A stretch of 64,000 nucleotides of DNA from contig BTPP01000002.1 of the NCBI GenBank assembly GCA_037102815.1, forward strand, positions 620,001 through 684,000, written 5' to 3'. The position numbers were made by a program, and so were the translations under genes. The stretch's first letter is position 1. Each line of letters begins with the position of its first letter. Under the pieces are notes generated by a model. It had not been told where the DNA came from. It saw only the letters and a program-made list of their open reading frames with translations, and did no database searches. Below are positions 1-11,437 of the stretch, piece by piece. This DNA is from Neurospora intermedia (taxonomy: Eukaryota; Ascomycota; Sordariomycetes; Sordariales; Sordariaceae).

Positions 1-1822
1 TAGGTAGTCTTGCATGTATTCCAGTTTTCTCCCTTGCGATCGAGACCGTTTGGTGAAAATCGCCGCAGCCGCAACCGTGAAATTCGCAGTCGCAATAAAG
101 CGCAAAACCCTGCTGTTTACCTCTCATTTAGGCCCCTGCCCTGGGCACCAGACGCTACAGCATTCGCTAACTCCCGCTCCTTTCCCCCATCACAGCTCCG
201 CCAACCGTCGTCACCTCTTCTTCAAGTTACTCCTCCTCCGCCGTCGAGCCCTTCCGATGGAACAATGGGACAACATCCCGTCGACATGGATCCTCACCGA
301 TGGTGTGGACGAATTCAATTTGGAAGCGTGGCTGTCCACTGGGATCTGAAGAGACACACCGATACAGGCTCACATTGGTTCTATGGAGTTCACCTAGAGG
401 TACCATGCTTCGCCTGGATACCTCTAAGGCTTACGAGGAGTAGCGAGCATGGAAACTTTGCTTGAACCAAGCACTTTGGCAGGCGCATACCTAGGTAACG
501 GGGAGTTATGAAGGGCCAAGACTGAGGAAGCTTGGGATGTTTTGCACCAAAGGTTTCAGGGTTGGGTTGATAGACGTTAGAATTCATCCTGGAAGGAAGT
601 TGGCCTGCAGTTACCTCTAGGTACAGAGCCGAAATTCATACCTCTAGCTCTCTTGACTTGAATCGAATCACTTCCCAAGCTGACGCCTTGAACATCGCGT
701 GATTGTTTTGTCCTAATGAACTCCATAATTCATCCCCTACCTGCTTAGAGGTAGATCAAGACACTTCTTTGCCATCCCTTGACTCTCCTCTGCATGTGAT
801 TTACGGATCACAAATCTTCCAGTTGTGAACGCGATGACAATCTCCCAAGCCCAAGGTTCGACCCAGCTTCCCGATTTCAACCTTTTGAGTCTTCTTGCTC
901 GCTTCATCCGCTCGCACTGAACAAGTAGTGGATGGGTATGTCTTTGTCATAGTCGTCGATGAACCGGACAGAGCCGTGGATGGGTTGGTGTTCTAAGGCG
1001 CTTCCTTTCTTTCTGGTGGGTGCAAATGCGGTTTGGGCGACAGACTACCTCTAGGTACAACTTCTCTCACTACAAGTCCAAGAGCTGGAAGTTGATATCT
1101 GGTACCGAGAAAACAAATTCTGACGAGATATATCAAGATGCCAGAAAACCCTCTCGAAGAAATTTGACATGTCCGAAGTCTGGTATACCGCTTGCTACCT
1201 CTAGACAGAGAAACAGGTCCAATAGGTACATTCCAAGATCCCTTTGACGCCTTCAGTTGTCTTATTGAGGCCTGTTCTTTGGGATAAGAGCTTGCAGAAT
1301 CGATCCATGTGGGTTGCGGCCATGGTCAGAAGACCACCTAGTGTAAAAGTGTCGAGAAAGAAGGAGACGAGTGAGCGAATGTGCTATAATAGTAACATAA
1401 GAGAAGTCCTGTCAAGCACAGGGGTATGCTCCCACTGCCTGGCCGAGTTCTGGCCGAGTTCAAATTGCCTTTGACTTTAAGAGGTATACCTGCCCTGAAG
1501 GCAAATAGGTAGGTAATCTCGCCTTTCTATATCAACTACCGTCCTCTTCTCATGTACTGAATTATTCGCTCCTCTACATCTGAAGGCTATCCCGAAATAC
1601 CTATCTCTACAAACGTTGCCCTTGACGCTCAATCTACTTCACAAAAAAAAAAAAAAAAAAGTGAGTGAAAACGGACACACAGGATGTCCCGCCCAGCCTG
1701 TCAGCCAGAACAGGAGCCATATGGGCAGAAAAGTGTATACACAACCTCGAGACTATGACTAAAGCAAAAAGCAAAGCAACAATACAAAATAAATATAGAA
1801 AAGAGATAGAAAAAAAAAGAAT
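1..1822. other. Gene-free stretch
   Basis: I see no convincing gene. Open frames here are short, lack codon bias and show no recognisable domain. The stretch carries many copies of the dispersed motif TACCTCTA/TAGAGGTA, for example near 396, 611, 745, 1047 and 1197. Confidence 0.5.
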
Positions 1823-1977
1823 TGCCCTGTCTAGGATTCGAACCCAGGTTTTGCACCACATTAGTTTGTACTGCGGTTTGCCAGACCGCCCCTCGTTCGA
1901 ACATGCGTCCTCGGGGGTGCCAAGCCCTCAGCACAAAGTTCTGAAGTGTACGCGTTAAACCACTACGCCAACCAGGC
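1823..1977 (-). ncRNA. Degenerate tRNA-like Pol III element
   Basis: On the minus strand the 5' end reads GCCTGGT, then TG, a D-arm GCG...CGC holding an A-box (TGGCGTAGTGG), and a 5' anticodon half-stem TACAC. About 100 nt further comes a T-arm CTGGG-TTCGAAT-CCTAG and an acceptor 3' strand ACAGGGC plus discriminator A. Acceptor pairing is 6 of 7 (one mismatch), and the anticodon stem cannot be completed cleanly, so this copy looks eroded. It is followed by a run of eight T (Pol III terminator) and preceded by GTATATATACTAGGTCTTTG, the same upstream block as the family at 41-54 kb. It is probably a stray, decaying member of that family. Confidence 0.55.
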
Positions 1978-2364
1978 TGTTGTTTGTTATTGGAAAAGGG
2001 ACCCAAAGACCTAGTATATATACCCTAAGGCAGACTGGAGGGAGGGAGACATTGGGGGGTTAAGTACCGGGTACGTACCTCTTCCTGATGGGAGAAACTT
2101 GGCTCTGAGGACGGGACTCGGTTGTTGCCTGCTTCTCCTGCTGGGCTCCTTCCGTGAGAGTCTTTCTGAATTGCCTTCTGCGAGCGGTTGGCTGCTGGGA
2201 TCTGGAAGGCTGGCTGGATTTGGTAAGACCGTTGGTCACTCTACGTGCATACGGCACACGAGGCCCAGTATTAAAGCGAGTTGGGTTCTTTAATACCCCG
2301 CGTCTTGATTTTTTCTCTTGGTGTTCTTTTTCTTCTCCCGTGGTCTCTATCTCCTACTCTCTCT

Positions 2365-2442
2365 CCATCACCCACCATCACCATCATCCTCACCATCACC
2401 ATCATCCTCACTATCACCACCATCCTTATCCTTATCCTCATT
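2365..2442. repeat. CAY/CCT-rich microsatellite
   Basis: Imperfect CACCAT/CATCCT repeats grading into CCTTAT repeats. The His- or Asp-rich open frames across it are artefacts of the repeat. Confidence 0.7.
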
Positions 2443-2639
2443 CAGTACCTTTACCAACGCACTACAACAGCAAGAGAAGCAATAGCGTTCAATAGTAACT
2501 TTACTTGCCTGAATCCGATAATGTACCTCTACGTGCCATTTTCCTTTTGTCAAAGCCATCCTTGGACGTCCACTGTTTCAGTGTCTTTACTCCTCCCTAT
2601 TTTTGCTCGCGTTTTATTTTGCTTCGTGTTTCGATACGG

Positions 2640-3530
2640 GCAATTAACCCTATAATTCTAGTTAACCCTATCCGGGCCTTAGCCCACTTATTACTTTCCC
2701 TACGCCGCTAAGGGCGTTTCCGGTATTTCAGCCTCGCAGAAGCCGGCTAGTAAGGCCAAAAAGCTCGGCCCCTAATACTCCTCCCAGCCTATTCTAGCCT
2801 GCGCCTAGCCTACGCTTAATCACATTACTCTTTGTCATTTTGATAGAGTAGAGGTACGTTCCCTTTCGTCCATTTTAGTTTGTCTTTATTTTTACTATTT
2901 GTAGTAGTTCTCGTCTCGCCCCTCTGCTATCGGATAAGACTGATATTTTGTATTTCTATAGATAACGGCAAGGCTAAAGTTGCCAGCCTTATAATAAGCT
3001 TCGCGCGCCACCGAGGCCGCTCGACCTCGATCGGCCCTGCTATAGAAATCTGGAAGAGAGAGAATAGAGACGGGTTTGGAATAGACAAACCTCTAGCTTC
3101 TGAATAAGAAAAGAAATTGAAGCAATTATAGCACAAGAGGAGAAGGACGATCGTCCTCGCTTCCGTTATAGCATAGCCATGATAGATATCTTCTCGAAAA
3201 ACCTGCGTCGTCGGCATACGATTAAGCATCTGATTGCAAAAATCATTATAGGATGGTCCCGTTAATATAAGGTATATAGAGACTACCCGCTGTCCTAGAA
3301 GCCGGTCAAAGTTTGAGAAAGGTTACTTCTACGAAGGATTTAATACGAAGTTGTAGTAGGAATTATTATAGGGACGAGCCGAGGAGGGCTGCTTCAACGG
3401 TATATAATATACATAATATATAGCGATACTTATATATAAAATACAATACTAGTTGTATAAATAGTTACGAGGAGTTCCAGATTGCTCAGTTGAAGGATAT
3501 CTATATCAATATATGACTTTGCAATTCTAC
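2640..3530. other. RIP-scarred fossil repeat, unclassified
   Basis: The base composition shifts abruptly: CpA and TpG become rare, TpA rises, and CpG and CC/GG are kept. This is the signature of repeat-induced point mutation of a duplicated sequence. No ends, long frames or family-specific motifs can be recognised. It grades into ordinary intergenic DNA at both sides, so the limits are approximate. Confidence 0.5.
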
Positions 3531-4522
3531 AATTTCTACCCTACCTGTAAATATGACCTAACGCTTCTTGCCCAAGGAGACACTCCCCTCTGAGCTCTGA
3601 GTTCCTTGAAATTCAATCGTGCCCATACTTCCTCCTTTTCGATTATTGGGTTTCGATCAGCCAAAGGTAGAATGTCGACGAGGAGAACAATGGTTTCTCT
3701 TCCCACCTCTTCTGGGGAAAACAAGGAGGAGAAAGACTACCTCTTTATGAACTGCGCTTGGAAGGACCAGCGTGTAGACGTAGAAATAGGCTGAGTGATT
3801 GATGGGTGTTGAGGCACGGCCAACACTATTGCTTTACGGGTTTAGAGCATCACCAAATTCTGCGGGGATGAACTCCAGCCGCCAAATGAGCATACTGCAC
3901 ACTTCAAGTTGACAAATGAAACATTTCTGGATCTACATCCTACGGCAGCAATACCAAATCGCGTAATCCATCAGCAGAATATGCAATACCTTTACACACT
4001 ACCTACCTCTACACTTCTGAGCAAGCCCCAATGCTCAGGTCACAGATTGCCGAACTTGTTGCTGCTCTGTCGAAGGAAGACATGAACCAAGTCTCGACGG
4101 AAGACGGGTCTCACAGCGAAGCCAAAGGCTACACTCATCGGGACACTCGAAGGGCACATACCCCTTTCCCGCCCCCATCATCATGCCACCACAATCACAA
4201 CCAAGTAGGTACCACGCAAGGAGCACATATCAACCACGACAGCCACGCCAAGGCCTGATAGATGACTTCGACTATGGAAGTATCCATCCATCCAGTCTAC
4301 CCCCATAGGTAGGTAGGTATATTTCGCAGGTATGGAAAAAAAAAAATGCACCCTAGACGCACCTCGTAACACCCCCCAGTACCGTCCTAAACGCCTCGCG
4401 GATTATACAGAACCGAGAAGGAAAAAAAGAAAAAGAATATTGTATAAAAGGAAACGTATACCGTCTTGGCAATTAAAAGAGAAAAGAAGAAGAAAAAGAA
4501 GAAAGCAAATACCTAACTACTA
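3531..4522. other. Intergenic, 3' flank of F-box gene
   Basis: No gene seen. It should contain the 3' end of the minus-strand F-box/ankyrin transcript. There is an A-rich stretch at about 4410-4510 and a TAGG repeat at about 4305-4320. Confidence 0.4.
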
Positions 4523-6832
4523 CTACCACCCCGAATCAGGCACCGCCCTCGCCCATCCAAACGGATCATCCATGATACTATTATTACTAGTACACAGGCC
4601 CGTCCGCTTAGAGGTACTCGCGCTGGTGCACCGCGCCTTCACGTCCTCCTTCGGTTTGCCCAAGACATCCTCATCCAACTCGTCCGGCCCCCGCAGCAGA
4701 ACCGCGCGATTATACAGCCGCTCGCCTAGAAAGGTCACAGGGCGCTGGGGATCAAACAGATCGTCTCCCGAGTGACGCACCCAGCCCCGCTCAAGGTCAT
4801 GCAGGATATAGGAGGCAAACTGCGGGTTTGTAGCCAGGTATCCGTCCACGTCCAAGTCCATGAGGAAATGCACCAGGTGCTGGTCGGGGTTATTGTTCCA
4901 GTAATAGCACCGGTTGGCCATCCGCGCCAGGTCTTCCTTCCGCTCGGGGTTACTATCCCCCCAGCACCCGCGACGGACGAGGACGTCGCAGCATAAGAGT
5001 CTGCCTTCCATGAAGGCCGCCAAGAGCGGGGTGAGAGACTCGTGCGAGTCGTCTCGGGCGTGCATGAGGGCTGCGGCGCCGGGGATGTTGAGGACGAGAC
5101 GGAGGATGTCGCACTGTAGTTCAGGGGTGAGGCGCTCTGGGGAGCATTTGCAGATTACGTGCAGGAGGTTGTTGCCTTGGTTGTCTTTGTGATCGATCCT
5201 GGCGCCGTTGTTGAGAAGCTCGCGGAGGACGCGGCTGAGGGTCCCGATGTTCACGCGTGGTGACATGGAGGAGATGGGCAAGGGAGGGCCGTCGATGGCC
5301 TGCATGAGGACGTTTCGGCCACGAGAGTTGGTGGCGTGGATGTCGGCGCCTGCCTTGATCAGCGCCTTGATGGCTGGCACGTTGAAGTGCTGGACTGCCG
5401 CGATGAGCGGTGTGTCGCCTGGGCAATCTCTTGTCTCTAGGAATGCTCCGTGAGCCACTAGTTTCTCGATCGTTTGCATCCGATCCAAGCCATGCTTCAC
5501 TGCTTTTGCGTATTCCTGTTCGCGCGTTTCCGGTTCTTCTATAACGTTGGTGTCTGCTGAGGAAAGCTTTGCAAAGCGATGGCCTTTGGCCGGAGGCATA
5601 GCGCACATGTGGAGGGGGGTCAGGCCGTTGCCGATATTGGTTGCGATGTAGCCGCGGTTGACGTCGGCGCCGAGCTCGATCAACCGGTCTGCGTCCTCAT
5701 AGTTTCCGACGCGGCAAGCCTCACCCAGCGGTGTGATGGTTGAGTAGGGCAGAAATATGTCAATATCGACGTTGACGTTGGCGCCGAGGTTGAGCAACAA
5801 CGGCACGGTAGAGTCCCAGCGCCGATATGCGTAGGCGTAGTAAAAGGGAGTAAGGGTCTTGTTATCGCGCACATCGATGTCTGTCTGTAGTCCAACGTCT
5901 ACCAGATATCGAACGACATGAACAAGGCCCATGGCGGCAGCATGGTGGAGGGCGGTAGCAGGATACTCGAGAAAGCCCGAATTCTCCCACGGGGGAAAAA
6001 GCTCCATGTAGATCGGTGCTCCACTGGCCAAAAGTTTGATGGCAGCCTGTCCGTGGCCGTGACAAATGGCGACATGGAGAGGCGTCCAGCCCGGAATGTA
6101 GAGTCCATCGATAGAGGCGGTGCCTTCCATCGAGGTCAAGATGCCATATTCTCGCCAGCAAGAACAGAACTGTTTGGCCACTACGTCCATCCGGGCACCA
6201 CGTTCGAGCAGAGTGCTGATGGCTCCGATGTGGCCCGCTCTAGCGGCGAGATGGAGGGCAGTGTACCTGCGGCCGAACTTGGTTTGGGTCCATCTTCCCG
6301 AACCATCAGAATCGTCGCTGTGAGCAACACTACGGCCGTCACCATCGAGGGTAGGCGAGTAGAACATGGGTTCATCGTCGGTATAGTTGTCGCCGTCATC
6401 CGTGAAATCCGACATGGATTCATCGTCGTCGTCATATGCCGTACTCTGAACACCGTAGGAGCTGTCGTTGCTACCGGCCAGCAAAGTGCTTCTAGAATCG
6501 CAGACACTTGCAGCATCCCAGCCCGGGTGAAGCTGGCCTCGTTGAGTAAGAGCCTTTCTCCACTCCCTGGATGATGTGCATTGGTGGAACTCGTGGTTGG
6601 GATCTGCACCAGAGTCAAGGGCCTTTAACAGGGTCCCGACCACGCCGTTGTGTGCTGCCCACTCGAGAGGGTAGGGGAAGTCGCGCGATACTGCGCGCTT
6701 GTAAAGGATAGGGTTCACCACATCGTATAGCCTTCGGTTGATCCTGGCAAGAGCAGCCAGGTCCCGCAAACGGTCGAGGTTATCGAGCACGAAGATGACG
6801 AGCTCTGTCGGCAGTGCCGATATGGAAGGCAT
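4523..6832 (-). CDS. F-box and ankyrin-repeat protein
   Basis: A single-exon frame of 769 aa. Residues about 5-45 match an F-box (LPTELVIFVLDNLDRLRDL), which binds Skp1 and so places a protein in an SCF ubiquitin ligase or a related F-box complex. About ten ankyrin repeats follow: 55-83, then after an acidic, Ser/Asp-rich insert at 134-180, at about 191-218, 249-276, 293-320, 326-357, 366-394, 403-460, 473-501, 505-547 and 553-580, with typical TALHLAARAGH and TPLHVAI cores. The frame opens one TTG two codons earlier, but the first ATG is at 6832 and directly precedes the F-box. The repeats would select a substrate, which cannot be named. Such F-box/ankyrin proteins are common and variable in filamentous fungi. 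No break is seen. It is transcribed in the same direction as the SDR gene but 2.4 kb away. Confidence 0.85.
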   Translation of the reverse strand: MPSISALPTELVIFVLDNLDRLRDLAALARINRRLYDVVNPILYKRAVSRDFPYPLEWAAHNGVVGTLLKALDSGADPNHEFHQCTSSREWRKALTQRGQLHPGWDAASVCDSRSTLLAGSNDSSYGVQSTAYDDDDESMSDFTDDGDNYTDDEPMFYSPTLDGDGRSVAHSDDSDGSGRWTQTKFGRRYTALHLAARAGHIGAISTLLERGARMDVVAKQFCSCWREYGILTSMEGTASIDGLYIPGWTPLHVAICHGHGQAAIKLLASGAPIYMELFPPWENSGFLEYPATALHHAAAMGLVHVVRYLVDVGLQTDIDVRDNKTLTPFYYAYAYRRWDSTVPLLLNLGANVNVDIDIFLPYSTITPLGEACRVGNYEDADRLIELGADVNRGYIATNIGNGLTPLHMCAMPPAKGHRFAKLSSADTNVIEEPETREQEYAKAVKHGLDRMQTIEKLVAHGAFLETRDCPGDTPLIAAVQHFNVPAIKALIKAGADIHATNSRGRNVLMQAIDGPPLPISSMSPRVNIGTLSRVLRELLNNGARIDHKDNQGNNLLHVICKCSPERLTPELQCDILRLVLNIPGAAALMHARDDSHESLTPLLAAFMEGRLLCCDVLVRRGCWGDSNPERKEDLARMANRCYYWNNNPDQHLVHFLMDLDVDGYLATNPQFASYILHDLERGWVRHSGDDLFDPQRPVTFLGERLYNRAVLLRGPDELDEDVLGKPKEDVKARCTSASTSKRTGLCTSNNSIMDDPFGWARAVPDSGW

Positions 6833-9271
6833 GGTCAACGGCTCCGGTCGAAAATGAGTGACAAAGAAGTGAAGTGGCGGTACAGGTATGTAGTACTCTA
6901 CTACTTGAGTAGACGGCGTTCAGATTCGAGGTTGCGCACAAAGGTTGGTCGGTCGGTTGGTTGGTTGGTTGATGTGACAGCGCCGTCAACTGACTAGGTG
7001 GCTTTGTCGAACGATAGCCGGTGACAGTGAGTGACAAACAGTGTCACTTAAAGGAAAATAAGAAGAGAACGAACGCAATGACGTATAGGATCGGAAAGAA
7101 CTCCGGACCGCGGGGCCTAGGCGACGCGTTGGAATGAGAGAAAGCCGAGATGCCAATAACAAAACCGCCAGTGGCGTCGTCGGCGGTCTTAGATCCGCTG
7201 TCTTGGCAGATCGCGAGGGTGAGCAGACAGTGAGGGGCTAGCGCTGATGGAGGTTAGTTGCCAGGCACTGACGGGGTCTACCTAGGTAGTGTAGTGTAGC
7301 CACTTACCCTTGGCTGGACCCTGAACACGTTGTGTGAAGTAAGGACAAGGGTGGGAAAAAGGGTAGCGTTACGTTGTGAGACCACCAATGAGCGAGGTCA
7401 AACAAGTGCCGACGGGAGTTGTGCTTGTGGTGTTGGCAATATCTTTGTTTATAATAGGTTTTCGTTTGCTGGACAAGAGAGGGTTTGTGGTGAGAATTGT
7501 AGTGTGTAGGTAGAATAGTGAAGTGTGTATGGTGTAGTGAATTGCTTGGAGAAAGAAGCGCGTTGGTGTGGGGTGGTGGGCGAAACAGGAAAAAGATGTG
7601 CGCTGAACGACCAAGTTAAAGTGCCATGATGAGCAAGTAATCCGCGCCGGCTAAAAAGAGGGGAGATGGCGGCAGGCAGTCTGATAAGGAAATGAAATAT
7701 CTACCTAGAGGTACATATAACAGCTTAATTCCAAATTCCCCCTTCCCACCTCCCAGATTGACCGTTAATCTTTTTCAACGACTTCTGCATCTTCCATCTC
7801 TTGAAATAGCATCGCCAAAATTGATGGAGATGAATTCTTTATGCAAGCCATTGAACCCTTACTGCTTTGAGCTGCAGGAGATGCCAGCCCCGAATGGGTC
7901 CTGCCTGGAAGAGGCAACAGGCGTTGACTGAAGGCGCGTTTCCACTGGCCAACGGCCTTGTCAGTTCCCTGATTCGGTCATAGTCGGGTACAACGGCGTT
8001 GCAGTTACATTCTGCCGAGCCCCGGTTAGCCCCGGATGCGCCCCTGATTAGACACATATAGCACGAGGAACAGGGGATCAACGACAGATTGTACAAGAGC
8101 ACTCCAGCAGCTTACTGAGAAGCGAGCGGAAGATTTGACAGATGGCTCTTGGAGTGATCTTGCCGGTAATATGTTGGTATCTCCGTGTTTTCGGAAAGTC
8201 GGGAGGTCCCTTGATGCCCCCTGGGCCATCGCGGCGCCGAAATGGTTGCTGGTGGAGATAGAACGGCTATAGGAAAGGGGCCTGTGTTTAGCGACAATAT
8301 TTCGGTGAGCCACAGGTCAACGACGTGTTGAAAGGAAGCGGAAATGAAGAGTGGAAAGAAATATCGAAAAGCAGTGTATGGAGCTTTTCAGCCCTTGATT
8401 GCTTCCAAATATTAGGAATTCTTGTAGCCCTTAAATTCAGTTGGGATATAGATAAGAGGGAAAAGAAAGACGTGATGTGGTTTAAATCATTGAAAGGCCT
8501 TGCTGAAGAAACAAGAAGGACCAAGAAATCGTTACACGCACATAAAAGAAAAGAATGATGGAAAAAACAGTAGTTCTTTGCCACAATCATGTAGTGTCCT
8601 GAGCAGTTGTTTTTCACATCTTCTTGGCTGTGATACTGTTGAAATGTGAGTTCTGGGTAAGCACGGTGGTTAGAAACGGATGAGACAATTGTTCAAGGAA
8701 AGAAAGGAGTAAGAGAAGGATGAGCACCATCTCACCTTCAAATACTACTTTACATACGTGCTTGGGGCGACATGTAATAGTCATTCGCAGAGGAACTCGG
8801 ATGACCAGATCCCTCCGGCTGACTACTTCCTGCGTACAAGAAATTCCGACAGGTACCACTTGTTCCTTCCAAAGCGTAGGATATTAGGACCGTAAACGCA
8901 CCTCGCACATATTACATTATCGTATTTTTATCTATCTCCTCAAAGTTGGACCCATCCTGGCTGGGCCGAGTAATAGGCTACGAGCCACGACGGGCACGTG
9001 GTACATGAGGAGAGAGGTTGTTCATGTCTACATTAGATAAGCGATAAAGGACAAACATTCTGCTGTTGGTGCCGGCATCCCGGCCAGCACCTGTGGTATC
9101 CAAACTTGAAAATCTCCGTCCCCAGTCTGCGTCGCAAGAAGATTGGGGACACAGCGAGAGATCGATTCCAACCAAACGAAAAGGGAGAAGACATACCCGA
9201 AAACGCCATCGAAAGGAACCAAGTCATAAAAAAAGAGAAAGTACACACTTCCCCTTCCCTACACCTCTACT
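6833..9271. other. Intergenic between two minus-strand genes
   Basis: Promoter and leader of the F-box gene plus the 3' flank of the SDR gene. A GGTT/GGTC repeat lies at 6943-6972. No additional gene can be supported: the frames are short, with no domain and no good splice signals. Confidence 0.4.
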
Positions 9272-11437
9272 TTATGCCACAAAAGCACATCCCGTGATCC
9301 TCACAAACTCGTCCTCAACATGCAACCACACCTTCCTCACCATATCCTGCTCCTCCCTCATCACCCTCAACGCCTCCTCCGTCTTGGCGCTCAACCCTTC
9401 CCCATCGTTACTAACCGAGTAGACCCCACTGCCTTCCTTGCCATCTGTTCCCCTAGCCACTCTCAGGTTCATCGACATCGAGGATGAGCTGGTAGAGTGC
9501 GACGAGTGCGAGTCCTTTCTTCGGTGACCCTTTTTGTTGTCGCTTGCGGGGCTGCCGCCTGCGGCAGAAACCACAGAGCCAGATTGGGTGTTGCGGATTT
9601 CGATGGATGGTCTGTTGCTGCCGCTGCCATTGCTGTTGCTGCTGTTGCCATTGGTCCCGCCTACCAGTCCCAACCCGAGACCAACCCCGCTCGTCTCCTC
9701 AATATCCCTTCCCTCTCTCGCCGGAAATTTCGCAGACGTGGCCATAAACAACTGCCTCTCGCCCGCCTCCGCCACCGGGATCGTACACAGCGGTCCGATC
9801 ACCTTAAACACTCCCCTCAGAACTGTAATGGCCGCCCGGTTGGTATCCTGTCCCAGCTTCGTCCTCACAAGTCCGGGAAAGGTATGGACGAATGAGACGT
9901 CGGGGGCTTCGAGTGCCAGGGACTCGAACGCCAGAGTCATCATGGAGGCCGAGTGCCCGCGGGCTTGCATCATGGCAAGGCGCCGGAACTGGAAGTCGCC
10001 CGTGTCGATGTGCCCTTCTTTGGTGCCGTTGAGAACGGAGACGACGCGCCGGAGGGACGTCGCTTTTTGGAGTTCGGGGAGAAGGTTGACAATGAAGCGG
10101 ATGCGGGCGTAGAATGAGACGGCGGCGGGGTAGTGGAGGGATTCTTTGGTGTCTGTATGTGGCGGGGGTGTTAGTCATGTGTGCTCTGTTGAATATTGGG
10201 GCACGGGAGGGTGCGGGCATGAGGTGCTTCATTCCTCTCCATTAGTTGCCCTTCCCCAGACGTCCTCTTCCCCATCTACCTCCCCTCAAAATGTGCCAGG
10301 AAGAAACGTACCTATCCCCATAATTGTTGTCCCACAACTCATAAACAGCAAGTTGATCACCCTCTCTTTGCACTTGATCTCCCGGCACACCTCATCCACG
10401 TTCGCCAACAGGCTCACATCCGCGCTTCGAAAATGATACTCTCCCTCCGGGTTGAGATTCGCCAGTTCCGCACCCACCCGCTCTCCATTCGTCCTGTCTC
10501 TCCCCACAAAGTACACTCTCGGCGCTACCGCGTGCCGTACAAACTGCTTCAAAGTCGCTTCGCCGATACCCCTGGTGGCGCCTACAAACACGGCTACTAA
10601 CCCGGACGGCAAGGACGAGACGATCTGCGCGTTGGAGGTCTGGATCTGTTCGTGGCTAACCATGCTGTGTTGCCGCTTATGGCCTCCGCCGCTGCGCTGG
10701 GTGGTGGGGGAGGAGGTGCGGGAGATGGGGGACGAGGTGCAGGTGGTGGTGGTAGAGGCGGCAGGGACGTTGTGAGTAGTGGTGCCGGGACCGTAGCGGC
10801 CGATGCCGAGGCCGTTTGGGGAGATGTCCCTGGGGTGGCTGTTTTGGCCGTGATTCTGACCGGTCGACCGGGAGTTGACGGAGGAGGAGGAGGAGGCCTG
10901 ATTGCTGGAGCTGGAGTTGGAGTTAGTGCCGCCGGCCAGGTAACGGCGGTTAGTGCTGGCTCTGGAGCGGCCGGTGGATGCAGAGCTGGTAGAGGTCTGG
11001 CTTCGGGTGCGGGTTGAGGCAAAGTTGTTGTTGGAGTAGTTGATGCTGCTGGTGCTGCTGGTGCCGTTGCTGACGTTGGTGTCGGTCGAGGTTAAAGGCC
11101 GGAAGTAGTTATTGAGACGATCGACGCGGTCACGGTCACTATAGCCCCGCTCGGTGTAGGTGGAAGGATAAGAAGTGGCACCGCCGTTGGCGTTGGCGGA
11201 GCTACTATGCGAGGTAGCCTGCGCATCCACAACAAGGTTCGTTTCGGCGGCGGTGAAGTGAAGATCGCCTAGTAGCAGGGCGGGCCAGTTCCCATTCCTC
11301 GATCCAAACGCACTAATGTTGCCGCCGGTCGTGATGGGATAGTCGCACAAGGTGCTGCCGCTGATGCTGTTGGCGACGCTGCGGGATGAGGACGGCCTTG
11401 GGGGCGGGGAGAGTGGAGTGGTAGTGATGGGCGACAT
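9272..11437 (-). CDS. Atypical short-chain dehydrogenase/reductase
   Basis: Two exons on the minus strand: 11437-10312 and 10152-9272. The intron 10311-10153 has donor GTACGT, branch GACTAAC and acceptor ATACAG, and splicing gives ...MGID-TKESLHY in frame. The Rossmann core has the cofactor motif GATRGIG and, near the end of the fold, FPGLVRTKL, the usual PG-xV-xT element of SDRs. Where classical SDRs have YxxxK this protein reads HSASM, so the catalytic Tyr and Lys appear replaced. A Ser/Asn/Gly-rich insert sits in exon 2. The start is uncertain: ATG 11437 gives 668 aa with about 258 residues of Ser/Thr/Asn-rich sequence before the fold, while ATG 10663 gives a compact 410-aa protein. The frame stays open to 11812, so the extension may be real. 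It faces away from the PKS across 4.7 kb. A tailoring role is possible but unproven. Confidence 0.75.
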
